Shown piece after piece: positions 9,006 through 17,326 of a stretch of DNA of 64,000 nt (positions within the stretch are counted from its first letter, which is position 1; the number at the start of each line of letters is the position of its first letter). The notes beneath the pieces are model-generated. The model was given only the letters and a program-made list of their open reading frames with translations, ran no database searches and was not told the DNA's origin. Position numbers and translations under genes: made by a program. The stretch comes from CAVYUC01 sp963816685 (GTDB taxonomy: Bacteria; Bacteroidota; Bacteroidia; Bacteroidales; Prolixibacteraceae), in assembly GCA_963816685.1 (NCBI GenBank), contig CAWFMB010000034.1, positions 82,802 through 146,801 on the forward strand, written 5' to 3'.

Positions 9006-9416
9006 TTATTTATCCAGAATATCACTGAAAAATCCAGTACCGATTTGTTTTCTGAAGTCGATTCCCGATTTCAGGTACTTTTTTAGCATCACAAACAGTT
9101 CGTTTTTTACGATTGGTTTATGCAAAAAATCAATTTGTTTAGTCATGAAAGCTTTTACAGCCAGTTCATCAGTTGCAGTTGTAAACACAATTGGACTCGA
9201 AACACTCACTTTTTCAAAAATGGCAAAACTTAAATCGTCTTCAAGGTGGATATCAAGAAAAATAAGGTTGGGTTCGGGATTACTTCTGAACCATTCCACT
9301 GATTCTTCGACAGATTCGAGCCAAGCTGCAACTTCTATTTCAGGATCAAAATCTTTAATCATGTTCTCCAGTCGTTTTGCAGCATATATTTCATCTTCAA
9401 TAATTACGATTCTCAT
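9006..9416 (-). CDS. Stand-alone receiver-domain protein (LytTR-regulator paralogue without output domain)
   Basis: 136 residues that align along their whole length with the receiver of the next gene (shared ESVEESVEWF, LIFLDIHLED and the TTA...K switch residues), with phospho-acceptor Asp55. The protein stops right after the receiver (FRKQIGTGFFSDILDK), where the paralogue continues into LytTR. The 14-base gap to the paralogue leaves no room for a decayed output domain. It is probably a tandem duplication that kept only the receiver and could act as a phosphate sink or competitor. The kinase gene is immediately upstream. Confidence 0.85.
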   Translation of the reverse strand: MRIVIIEDEIYAAKRLENMIKDFDPEIEVAAWLESVEESVEWFRSNPEPNLIFLDIHLEDDLSFAIFEKVSVSSPIVFTTATDELAVKAFMTKQIDFLHKPIVKNELFVMLKKYLKSGIDFRKQIGTGFFSDILDK

Positions 9417-9443
9417 TTTTCTTGCTTTTAAGATTTTACGGTT

Positions 9444-12326
9444 TTAGCTTCTAAGCGGAATTCGGGCTATGAATTTTGTTTCTGTTTTGTAGAATTGCGG
9501 GGCAGGCATTTCGAGCAAATAGTAGCGATGTTCAATGTTTTTTAATCCAACACCTGTTGATGCCATATGTGATTCCCGCTCCTGCAGGTTATTTTCAACA
9601 ATCAGTGTCTTTTCGTTTTCTGTTAAAATATCAATTTTTAATGGATTTTTTTTCGACATAGAATTATGCTTAATAGCATTTTCAATGAGCAACTGCAATG
9701 CCAATGGAAGAATCTTCAGGTCTTTTTTATCATCGGCAATATCTACATTCACCTCAATTTTGCCCATAAACCTAATGTTCAGCAGGAAAACATAGGCATT
9801 TAGAAAATCGAGTTCTGTTTGCAAATCCACCAAATCATTATCTTTATTTTCAAGAACATAACGGTACACTTTTGATAAATGCTCGGTGAATTTTTCGGCC
9901 AAATCGGGCTCAAGTTTAATTAACGATGTAAGTACATTCAGGCTGTTAAAAAGAAAGTGCGGATTTACCTGCTGGCGCAAAACTTCAAATTGTGACTGTA
10001 AATTTTCCTTTTGTAACCGGATGAGCTGTGTATTTGCCTCTGTTAGTTTCAGTGTATTTTCACGTATCCTGATTTCGAGGTTTTGATTAAGAGCTTCAAG
10101 TTTCGATTTTGCAATCCGGAGTTCTTCTTCAGTTTTTAACCTGTAGGTGATATCGCGCACAATAATAAATGCTGCCGGTTGATTGTTGTACAATGACGTT
10201 CTTGTGTTAAGTTCAACCTCCAGCAATGAACCGTCTTTTTTGTAAATCCGGCTGCGGTACATGGTTTGAAATTCTTCTCCGGTCATCCTTCTCTTGTGAT
10301 AGTTGTTCATCATCTTATGAAATTCCGGTACTACAAAATCGGTGTACGGTTTTTCCAGCAGTTCATTTTCACTGTATTGCACCAGTTCACAAAACGACTG
10401 GTTCACAAATTTCAATTTTCCATTTTGGGTTATAATAATCCCATCAACAGCTTTTTCAATTAATGTTCGGTATTTTTCTTCACTTTCCTTAAGTGCATTT
10501 TCCATGGCAATGTGCGAACTCATATCGAGAATAATTCCTCGGGTTCCTGTAATTTTTCCATTTTCAAACATTGGCGAGGCAAAAATCATTACGGGGAATT
10601 TTGTACCGTCATTTTTAACTGCTGTATAATGAGTTCCTTGTGTATGATAACTTTCGGTGAGGCTTTTTAACATGTTTTCCTTCATCTGTGCATGATGTTC
10701 GGGAGCAATAAAATCAAAAGCCGGTCTGCCGTAATCAGAAAATGTTATTCCAAATTTATGAAGTCCGGTTTGGTTCATATAAGTTATATCCCCTTTTGGA
10801 TCCAGTTCATAAACCGACTGGGGTAGCATTTCTGCCAGTTCGCGGTATTTTTTTTCGCTGGCGAACAATGCCAGCTGCATTTTTTTGCTTTCGGTAACGT
10901 CGTGAAGTGTCATGAAAGCAGCTGGGTTACCTTCAAATTCAACTGTTGTCGACTGCACTTCCACATCTATAATTTGCTTAGCTTTTGAAATTAGTTGCAG
11001 CGAATAGTTTAAGGATGTAATCCGGCCCTCCATTCTGTCTTTATGGATTTTAAGAATTTTTTCAAGATGTGATTCAGGAATAATATCCGCACCATCCATA
11101 TTGTAAAATTCTTCTTCGGAATATCCAAGTATCCGGCACATTGCTTTGTTTACAAATTTGAATTTTCCATTTTGGGTGATAATAATTCCGTCCTGTGAAT
11201 TTTCAACAAGTGTTTTATATTTGGCTTCACTGTCGCGAATGGCTTTCTCAAAATTCATCTTTTCAGTAATATCCTGCTGGATAACAATAAATCCGTCCAT
11301 TTCACCACTTTCGTTTTTAAAAGGTGAAGCAATGGTATTTGCCCAATATTTAAAACCATTTTTATGTATGGTCAGTAATTCGCCTTGCCAGTTTTTTCCT
11401 TCCTGCAGGGTTTTTACTATTTCCTTTCGTGATTTGGGAATTTCGCTAATTCCCTTGTACAGTGTTTCATTTATATTTTTATGAAGCAAATCTTCTTCAG
11501 TATAACCCGAAATTTGAGTGAAAAAGGGATTAATGTATTCAAAATTTGAATATTTATCCATAATAAAAACAGCACCCGGAGCCTGATCCAATACCAGTCG
11601 GAATTTACGAAGTTCCCGTTCATTTTTTATTCTGGCCGAAATTTCTGTTTGAAGTTCCTCATTTGCCATTTCCAACTGGCGGTTCCGGTCATTCAATTCT
11701 TTTTTTATTTTGAAATTGCTGGCATCAAGATTATTTCTGATATATGTCGCAAAGAAACTGACACTTAAGGCAACCGAATACAGGAAAATGATTTTACCCA
11801 TTTCGTGTCCCACTATACTGAATTCCTGCTGTGCATATTGACCGGCAATAAACATCAGTACAAAAATAAAGCTGTGGATTATCATTTCCCTGAAATTATA
11901 AGGGACCAGTACAAACCAGGCGACTATAATAAAGAAAAGTCCAAACCAGTAAGGACTTTGACTGGCGCCGGTAAACATGGCAAGCAGCATGCAAAACAGA
12001 GTTCCAAAATAAAATCCGGCAACAAGATGTTGTTTGATGGCACGGGGTGTTTTTCGTTTTAAACCGAAAAAAAGATTCACTCCAAAAAGCCCAATAGCAA
12101 TCCAGCGCAGCCAGGGCAACCGTGCATCAAGTGTTTCGATGTAAAATTTATCAAGTAATTGCCACAACAGAATAACAGCTATACCTCCAACGGTTAACAA
12201 CAAAAGAATGTGCTTTTGACTATTGATCCAGGTACTCGAAAACTCCGGATCGCGATTTATAACGTTCAATTCGGTTAATTTCATTCCGCTTTTTTTGGTT
12301 GATGCCAAATTAATGGTTTTCTTCAT
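9444..12326 (-). CDS. LytS-type sensor histidine kinase with membrane N-terminus and four PAS domains
   Basis: 960 residues. About six membrane spans occupy residues 40-195, followed by a short coiled coil and four PAS domains in a row, each opened by an EKYR/ELRKF-type helix and containing a YINPFFTQISGY or FVNKAMCRILGY-like core, two of them nearly identical (DGIIITQNGK). A second coiled coil leads to a His_kinase domain with QVNPHFLFNSLNV (His790) and a HATPase with LLIENAIKHN and STGVGLKNIE. This is the LytS/YehU architecture that partners LytTR regulators. The signal may be sensed by the PAS array; the ligand is unknown. The three genes form an operon on the minus strand. Confidence 0.9.
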   Translation of the reverse strand: MKKTINLASTKKSGMKLTELNVINRDPEFSSTWINSQKHILLLLTVGGIAVILLWQLLDKFYIETLDARLPWLRWIAIGLFGVNLFFGLKRKTPRAIKQHLVAGFYFGTLFCMLLAMFTGASQSPYWFGLFFIIVAWFVLVPYNFREMIIHSFIFVLMFIAGQYAQQEFSIVGHEMGKIIFLYSVALSVSFFATYIRNNLDASNFKIKKELNDRNRQLEMANEELQTEISARIKNERELRKFRLVLDQAPGAVFIMDKYSNFEYINPFFTQISGYTEEDLLHKNINETLYKGISEIPKSRKEIVKTLQEGKNWQGELLTIHKNGFKYWANTIASPFKNESGEMDGFIVIQQDITEKMNFEKAIRDSEAKYKTLVENSQDGIIITQNGKFKFVNKAMCRILGYSEEEFYNMDGADIIPESHLEKILKIHKDRMEGRITSLNYSLQLISKAKQIIDVEVQSTTVEFEGNPAAFMTLHDVTESKKMQLALFASEKKYRELAEMLPQSVYELDPKGDITYMNQTGLHKFGITFSDYGRPAFDFIAPEHHAQMKENMLKSLTESYHTQGTHYTAVKNDGTKFPVMIFASPMFENGKITGTRGIILDMSSHIAMENALKESEEKYRTLIEKAVDGIIITQNGKLKFVNQSFCELVQYSENELLEKPYTDFVVPEFHKMMNNYHKRRMTGEEFQTMYRSRIYKKDGSLLEVELNTRTSLYNNQPAAFIIVRDITYRLKTEEELRIAKSKLEALNQNLEIRIRENTLKLTEANTQLIRLQKENLQSQFEVLRQQVNPHFLFNSLNVLTSLIKLEPDLAEKFTEHLSKVYRYVLENKDNDLVDLQTELDFLNAYVFLLNIRFMGKIEVNVDIADDKKDLKILPLALQLLIENAIKHNSMSKKNPLKIDILTENEKTLIVENNLQERESHMASTGVGLKNIEHRYYLLEMPAPQFYKTETKFIARIPLRS

Positions 12327-12557
12327 ATCCTTTGATTATTAGTGGAATAAAATGTGATGGCAATTTAAATTTATACCGTGAGCCTGTATTTGAAAATTAT
12401 TCTCCAAAACAAGCCAAGTGCAGTTTTGAAACCTGAATAAATAAGCTGGAGAAAGCAAAACATCCATTTCAAAGTTTGAAAATCAACCATTTCCTTTTGG
12501 ATTGGAAGTTGAGTTTTTGATTTTAAAATCATGCAGTTCATATTGATTATTATTGGG

Positions 12558-12989
12558 TTACATACACGAATCAAGTTTCCGGGTATAATAACCTGTAAAA
12601 ATTTGCTTTGAATGTTCTGTTGCCCATTTTTCAACTCCAATCTTTTGAATCATACACAAATTGAAAATCTTGAGCGAATGCGGAACCCGTTCGGCTCTGT
12701 CGGCAACCGGTTGAAGGCGAGGGCAGGGGAACTCGTCACATTCAAAACAAAATTCCACATTTTTTGCCTGAATACACTGGTACATTTTACAATGTCCGTC
12801 AATTCCCAAAATTTCGAGTCCCTGGCAAAATCCTTTATTATTACGGCATCCTTTACACATATATTTATCAGCAGGAATATTGTTTCGTTTTAGAAAGGCA
12901 TTTCTGTTTTCCTTGTTTTCCTCACCAATGTAAAGTGGACAATTGAAGCAATCTTTTCCACATGGTGCAGTCAGGTTTTTGTAATCCAT
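12558..12989 (-). CDS. DUF3795-type cysteine-rich protein
   Basis: 143 residues. The N-terminus carries APCGKDCFNCPLY, and further cysteines follow in CKGCRNNKGFC, CKMYQC and FCFECDEFPCPRL. This spaced-cysteine pattern is that of DUF3795 proteins, common in anaerobic bacteria and archaea and probably binding zinc or an Fe-S cluster. No enzymatic role is known to me. A 232-base gap separates it from the kinase gene to the left; the overlapping 89-residue frame there is not convincing. Confidence 0.7.
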   Translation of the reverse strand: MDYKNLTAPCGKDCFNCPLYIGEENKENRNAFLKRNNIPADKYMCKGCRNNKGFCQGLEILGIDGHCKMYQCIQAKNVEFCFECDEFPCPRLQPVADRAERVPHSLKIFNLCMIQKIGVEKWATEHSKQIFTGYYTRKLDSCM

Positions 12990-13306
12990 GTTCTTTTTTG
13001 TTTAAATGTATTTCGAAAATTATAGCTTTTAAAATTTATAGTGGTGAATGACGGAAATCAGGAATTAAACCGGGAAAAAAAGGATAGAAAACTTTAAAGT
13101 CAAAAAAGATTTGATTATTATTATGCTATTAAAAAATGTACTTTTTCATTCTTATAAGTATTTGTATGATTAAAAAATGAAATAATTGCTGAATTTTAGG
13201 GTGTTAAAAGCTGATTTATTAAAAGAGTGAAATTTCATTTACAAATTGTTCTAAATTTATTGTGCTTTTTGGGTGCAAATTTTACAAACTGTTTAATCGG
13301 AATAAT
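12990..13306. other. Divergent intergenic region, no gene seen
   Basis: This 317-base AT-rich stretch separates a minus-strand gene from a plus-strand gene and must hold their promoters. I see no convincing TTTG-N19-TAnnTTTG match, no hairpin with a T-run and no conserved short frame. Confidence 0.5.
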
Positions 13307-13744
13307 ATGAAAAATTTTATCAAATTAATCCATCAATCCAATATGTCTTATTTACCAACTCAGTTGCCAGTTCGTTTTTATGGACTGCCGGATGGTCATG
13401 TGTATCTGATTTATGCACGATTCTATGAGGTAAAATATGACAGAACATATATAGAATATGTGTTTGCTGAACACAAAGAATTTACTTACGATTATGAAAA
13501 GGAACAACTTATTTCATTAAGTAAACCTGAAAGAAAGTTGCCTGTTTACAGTGAAATGGTTGATAAACCTGAACCACAAATCGAAATATTAAAAATTCAC
13601 AGAAACATCAATTCATTTAAAGAAGCATTTGATTTGTTGAATTTAAGAGCACAAAAAATGATTAATAATGTGGATGTGAAAAATGACAGAAAAATTCAGA
13701 AACTATCTGATTCGGATAATAAAAATCTAACTGCATCAGCATAA
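13307..13744 (+). CDS. Hypothetical protein
   Basis: The frame opens with a GTG at 13262, but the ATG at 13307 (MKNFIKLIHQSNMSYL) is the likelier start, giving 145 residues. It is soluble and charged, with YGLPDGHVYLIYARFYEVKY followed by an EYVFAEHKEFTYDYE segment, and no signal peptide. The C-terminal third is lysine- and asparagine-rich and may be disordered. I do not recognise it. The next gene on the same strand is also unknown. Confidence 0.5.
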   Translation: MKNFIKLIHQSNMSYLPTQLPVRFYGLPDGHVYLIYARFYEVKYDRTYIEYVFAEHKEFTYDYEKEQLISLSKPERKLPVYSEMVDKPEPQIEILKIHRNINSFKEAFDLLNLRAQKMINNVDVKNDRKIQKLSDSDNKNLTASA

Positions 13745-13860
13745 AGTGTTTCATTACTTCAGGTGGAATAAGTTTTATTTTCATTTGGTAAATCATACTG
13801 TCGCTGCCAATTAAACTATTCATTGTCTTGTCAGTCAAAAGTCAAGGTCGCATGGAATGT

Positions 13861-14292
13861 ATGAAAACTAAAACTTATTTAACTGCTTTTACAGATTGGT
13901 TGAAAACAACTGAATTGTTTGCCAATCCTGTAAAACAACTTCCGGGAAAATGGCTGCTATTTGAATACTATACAGAACCTGAACACGAACTTCTTCATTT
14001 CAGCGAAGAACAATTAAATCAGAAAAAATTGTTTTGGGAAATTGAATTTAACGCTGAAGATAAACTCATTCAGAAAACAAATATCAGGTTGCCATTTTCA
14101 AATGAAACAGGAGTCTTAATCTGGAGTAAGGCGAAAAATTATATTACATTGATTTATCCAGGTGATTTCAGAAAAAATGTTGAATTTCAGTTTGCAGTTG
14201 AAAATGGAAATCTTAAACTTCTAAAGAAAAATTCATTGGGAAAGATAGAGTTTTTTGGGTTCTTCCGGAAACAAGTGCAGCAGAAGCCATAA
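13861..14292 (+). CDS. Hypothetical protein with lipocalin-like beta pattern
   Basis: Starts at 13852 and 13861 are both possible; the second (MKTKTYLTAF) is chosen, giving 143 residues. GKWLLFEYYTEPEHELLHF near residue 28 followed by alternating strands (KKLFWEIEFNAEDKL, NYITLIYPGDFRK, VEFQFAVENGNLKLL) resembles a small beta-barrel or lipocalin-like domain. No signal peptide. The match to any named family is weak. Confidence 0.5.
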   Translation: MKTKTYLTAFTDWLKTTELFANPVKQLPGKWLLFEYYTEPEHELLHFSEEQLNQKKLFWEIEFNAEDKLIQKTNIRLPFSNETGVLIWSKAKNYITLIYPGDFRKNVEFQFAVENGNLKLLKKNSLGKIEFFGFFRKQVQQKP

Positions 14293-14885
14293 TTTTTTCG
14301 AATCAATTTAAAAATCAGGCAGGGAAAAGATAAAACTGATGAATCCCTGCAGAATAAACTGTTTTTGTGTGGATGCAAAGACGCAGCCATAATAACCACT
14401 TTCATCATTGAATTGGAGAGAAAGAACATTGAGCCGTCATTGCACTGTCTCCTGAACCAAATGAAGTTATGACTTCCCAAAAGAGAAGGATCTCAGGCAT
14501 TTTTCCCGCTAACCGGACTATACCATGACTATACCAACACTATATCTCCGATATTAAATCGCGAACCAACCCCGTCCATGGTATATGGAAGGTATGGTGA
14601 AAACCGGCATAAAACTGCTTTGGAAGGAAGTACAAAACCTGTTGTTAAAACAGCAATACCTTTCCCCTTAATACCACTTCTGTAAAAAGAAACAGGTAAT
14701 TTCTTTAATAAAACCTTTGAAGAACTGCTTTAAGAGGAGTTTGGGATAATTTGTTTTTTGTCCGGATAAATGAAGATTGTGGTATAAAATATCTTTACTT
14801 CACCGGAAAATTAAAGTAATCCATTTCTTCTTTATATTCTTTCTGTTTTTATATTTTTGAGCGTTGAATACTTTAAAAATTCAAG
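14293..14885. other. 593-base non-coding stretch
   Basis: No frame with coding character is seen. TATTTTTG at 14852-14859 resembles a Bacteroidota -7 box and is suitably placed for the lipoprotein gene that starts at 14886, but no clear -33 TTTG lies 19 bases upstream. The rest shows neither repeats nor RNA structure that I can support. Confidence 0.4.
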
Positions 14886-15302
14886 ATGAAAATTACTTAT
14901 ATTTTAATTTTACTCCTATTCGTTGTATCGGGTTGCAAAACAGTTGGCAATAAAAATATTGTCGGAGATTGGGAATTAATTGAATTCCGTTTGGTTGGTC
15001 AGGGAGGTAATCCGGTAAGCAATGAAGAAACCTTACGAAAAGCCGGGGCAGTTTGGGATATGAACTTTAAAAAGAACGGGGAGTTCAAACAAAACTTCAA
15101 TATGCGAAAACCAGGGAAGGAAATGGAGGTTGAAGAAGGGACCTGGAAAGTTGATGATGATACATTGTCGATTGAACTTGAAATCAATACAGTAATTTCG
15201 CAGATGGATTATACCTATAAATTGGATGAGAATATTTTAACACTTACATTGGCGCCGGAAGAAGCACAAGGAAAAATAATCACCAAATTCAGAAAGAAAT
15301 AA
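14886..15302 (+). CDS. Lipocalin-like lipoprotein
   Basis: 138 residues with a lipoprotein signal peptide (MKITYILILLLFVVSGC) whose lipobox VSGC puts the acylated cysteine at residue 17. The mature part begins with GDWELIEFRLVGQ and continues with DMNFKKNGEFKQNF, EEGTWKVDDDTLSIEL and YTYKLDENILTLTL, the strand order of lipocalin-like DUF domains common in Bacteroidota lipoproteins. The ligand is unknown. The stop is 5 bases from the convergent stop of hydF. Confidence 0.7.
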   Translation: MKITYILILLLFVVSGCKTVGNKNIVGDWELIEFRLVGQGGNPVSNEETLRKAGAVWDMNFKKNGEFKQNFNMRKPGKEMEVEEGTWKVDDDTLSIELEINTVISQMDYTYKLDENILTLTLAPEEAQGKIITKFRKK

Positions 15303-15307
15303 AAACT

Positions 15308-16558
15308 CTATTTTTGCTGAAAGTAAAATGACTTCCGGGCTTCATTTCTAAAAACATCCATTGCTGCCGGAAAAGGTTGAAGTGCCCTTTCGAAAATACC
15401 CAGTGAATAAGCAATTGTTAACCCGTAGTTTGTAACAGGAACTTTGGCCTGCCTAGCTTTCATAATACGACTGAGCATTTCACGACAATTCCACATGCAG
15501 GCTCCGCAATGTATTATTAACTTAAAATCTGAAAGATTTGGCGGGAAATCATAACCACGGGTGGTACTAAATTCAAGTTTTCCACCTACATATTGGGTTA
15601 GCCATCGTGGTATTTTCACTGTCCCGATATCCTCGCCAATGGGATGATGAGAACAAGCCTCGGCAATTAAAATTTTATCGCCGGTTTTTAACTTTTCAAT
15701 TGACATGGCACCCCTGACCATTTCAATTAAATCGCCCTGGAATCGTGCAAATAATATTGAAAAAGAAGTTAAGGGAATTTCCGAAGGAGTGTCAGCAGCT
15801 ACTTTTAAAAATGCCTGAGAATCGGTTACCACTAACTTTGGTGGTGTGTTAAATCGGGAAAGTGCTAGTTTTAGTTCCCGTTCTTTTACCACAACACAGA
15901 AAGAATCATTGTCCAGCAAATCCCGGATGCTTTGTACCTGTGGAAGAATTAATCTTCCTTTTGGAGCTTCTTTGTCAATAGGAATTACCAAAACTGCACT
16001 TTCTCCTGGACCCACCAAATCAGCTAAAATAGCAGGGCGATTTATAAATTCGGCAGGGGCAGAATTTAAAAGGAGTTGTCTCAACTCCAGAATTCCTGTG
16101 CCTTCTGTTGCTGAAGTATAAATGAATTTTAATTTAAGTTGCTTAAGTTCAGTGCAGATTTCTTCAGTTTCTTCGAAGCGGTCAATTTTATTAAAAACAA
16201 CAATAAAAGGAATGTTGCGAGCTTTAAATTCATCAACTAGTATTTGTTCAAAGCTTCCCCAATCGGAAAAGTTAGTAACTATAATTCCCAGATCGGTTCG
16301 GTCAAAAACCTGCATGGTTTTATTTACCCGTTTATCACCTAAAACACCGGCATCATCAATACCTGCAGTATCAATAAATAAAACCGGACCTAGAGGAAGC
16401 AGTTCCATAGGTTTTTCCACCGGATCAGTTGTTGTACCGGCAATTTCGGAAACAATTGAAACATCCTGGTGTGTAAGGGCATTCAGAATGCTGGATTTTC
16501 CGGCATTTCTGCGGCCAAATATTCCAATGTGCAAACGAAATGTTTTTGGTGCTTTCAT
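15308..16558 (-). CDS. hydF: [FeFe]-hydrogenase maturation GTPase HydF
   Basis: 416 residues. The GTPase domain has the P-loop GRRNAGKSS (residues 15-23), the GTTTDP switch, the DTAG motif and NKID. The C-terminal cluster-binding domain has the HydF ligands: C302-x-H304 (CSHH), then H350-C351-x2-C354 (HCGAC), with a further C358. HydF is the scaffold on which HydE and HydG products are assembled into the 2Fe subcluster before transfer to the hydrogenase. It heads the far end of the minus-strand maturation genes and is separated from aspA by the KSEGC-repeat gene. Confidence 0.95.
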   Translation of the reverse strand: MKAPKTFRLHIGIFGRRNAGKSSILNALTHQDVSIVSEIAGTTTDPVEKPMELLPLGPVLFIDTAGIDDAGVLGDKRVNKTMQVFDRTDLGIIVTNFSDWGSFEQILVDEFKARNIPFIVVFNKIDRFEETEEICTELKQLKLKFIYTSATEGTGILELRQLLLNSAPAEFINRPAILADLVGPGESAVLVIPIDKEAPKGRLILPQVQSIRDLLDNDSFCVVVKERELKLALSRFNTPPKLVVTDSQAFLKVAADTPSEIPLTSFSILFARFQGDLIEMVRGAMSIEKLKTGDKILIAEACSHHPIGEDIGTVKIPRWLTQYVGGKLEFSTTRGYDFPPNLSDFKLIIHCGACMWNCREMLSRIMKARQAKVPVTNYGLTIAYSLGIFERALQPFPAAMDVFRNEARKSFYFQQK

Positions 16559-16734
16559 TATTTTAAAATGTGTGCCGGAATGTACAAATTCGTTTGTTAT
16601 CTGTCAATAAAAAAGGATGTTTGTTTTTGCATCCATTCAAAAATTTCATTTTAAGATAACTAACTGTTTGCCTTCTTTTTTTAATGGTTTCAGGTAGCTT
16701 TTTGCATTGCTGTGTAACAACAGCTTTTAGGATT

Positions 16735-16772
16735 TTTTTAAAAAAAAAGGCCGCTGAATTTTCAGCGACCTT
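16735..16772 (-). terminator. Rho-independent terminator of the KSEGC-repeat gene
   Basis: Read on the minus strand, AAGGTCGCTGAA pairs with TTCAGCGGCCTT across a short loop and is followed by a run of about ten T residues. It lies 24 bases past the stop of the 16796-17176 gene. One internal mismatch is present. Confidence 0.8.
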
Positions 16773-16795
16773 AAATGTTATTCAATTTTACAATT

Positions 16796-17176
16796 TTATT
16801 TTTCTGCGACTGCTTTTTTACCACTGCAACCTGAACTGCTTTCTGCAGTAGATTTTCCTGCACAACCTTCAGATTTGGCACTTGCACTTGTTTTTGCTGC
16901 TGCACAACCTTCAGATTTTGCTGTACTTCCAGAACAACCTTCAGATTTTGCTGTACTTCCAGAACAACCTTCAGATTTTGCTTTGCTGGCAGTTGCTTTT
17001 GCATCTTTTGCTTTTGTTTTGTCTTTTTCCTCTTCCGGAGCCACTTTTTTGTTTTCATCATTATCAGCAACCACTGTTGTTTTGGTGGCATCATTAGCTG
17101 AAAATTTTAACGAAGCATTTGTAACTGAAACACCATATGTAAGTACAATGGCTAAAACTAAAATTACTTTTTTCAT
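16796..17176 (-). CDS. Small exported protein with KSEGC tandem repeats, in the hydrogenase-maturation island
   Basis: The frame opens at 17212, but the ATG at 17176 begins a clean signal peptide (MKKVILVLAIVLTYGVSVTNA), so the product is about 126 residues. After the signal comes a Lys/Glu/Asp/Ala-rich linker, then a low-complexity tail with four KSEGC units and a final SSSGC-SGKK, spaced mostly ten residues apart (AKSEGCSGST). The DNA repeats with a 30-bp period at about 16890-16990. Six evenly spaced cysteines in an exported, lysine-rich peptide suggest metal binding, cross-linking or a modified peptide, but no family is recognised. It has its own promoter and terminator, so it is a separate transcription unit. 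Confidence 0.7.
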   Translation of the reverse strand: MKKVILVLAIVLTYGVSVTNASLKFSANDATKTTVVADNDENKKVAPEEEKDKTKAKDAKATASKAKSEGCSGSTAKSEGCSGSTAKSEGCAAAKTSASAKSEGCAGKSTAESSSGCSGKKAVAEK

Positions 17177-17205
17177 ATTCATAAATTTTAAGTGTTTATA
17201 TTTCC

Positions 17206-17262
17206 TGTTCAATTTTTGTCAATAATATGAACTAAAAACAGATATTCCAAACAAATATTAAT
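17206..17262 (-). promoter_or_regulatory. Probable promoter of the KSEGC-repeat gene
   Basis: On the minus strand upstream of the gene, a TTTG box is followed about 20 bases later by TATTATTG, which matches seven of eight positions of the Bacteroidota -7 consensus TAnnTTTG. The distance to the start codon leaves a leader of about 40 bases. The match is by eye and the interval is approximate. Confidence 0.4.
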
Positions 17263-17326
17263 ATATTTTTGTCTTCTAATTAGAAACTGCAAGAAGGAGC
17301 TGAATATCAGTTTTAATTTAAAAGAT

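Noticed and set aside
12371..12640. 89-residue minus-strand frame
   Set aside because: Overlaps the DUF3795 gene in another frame, with no recognisable domain or good start.
13828..13860. TTG start for the second hypothetical gene
   Set aside because: ATG codons at 13852 and 13861 are closer to a normal start.
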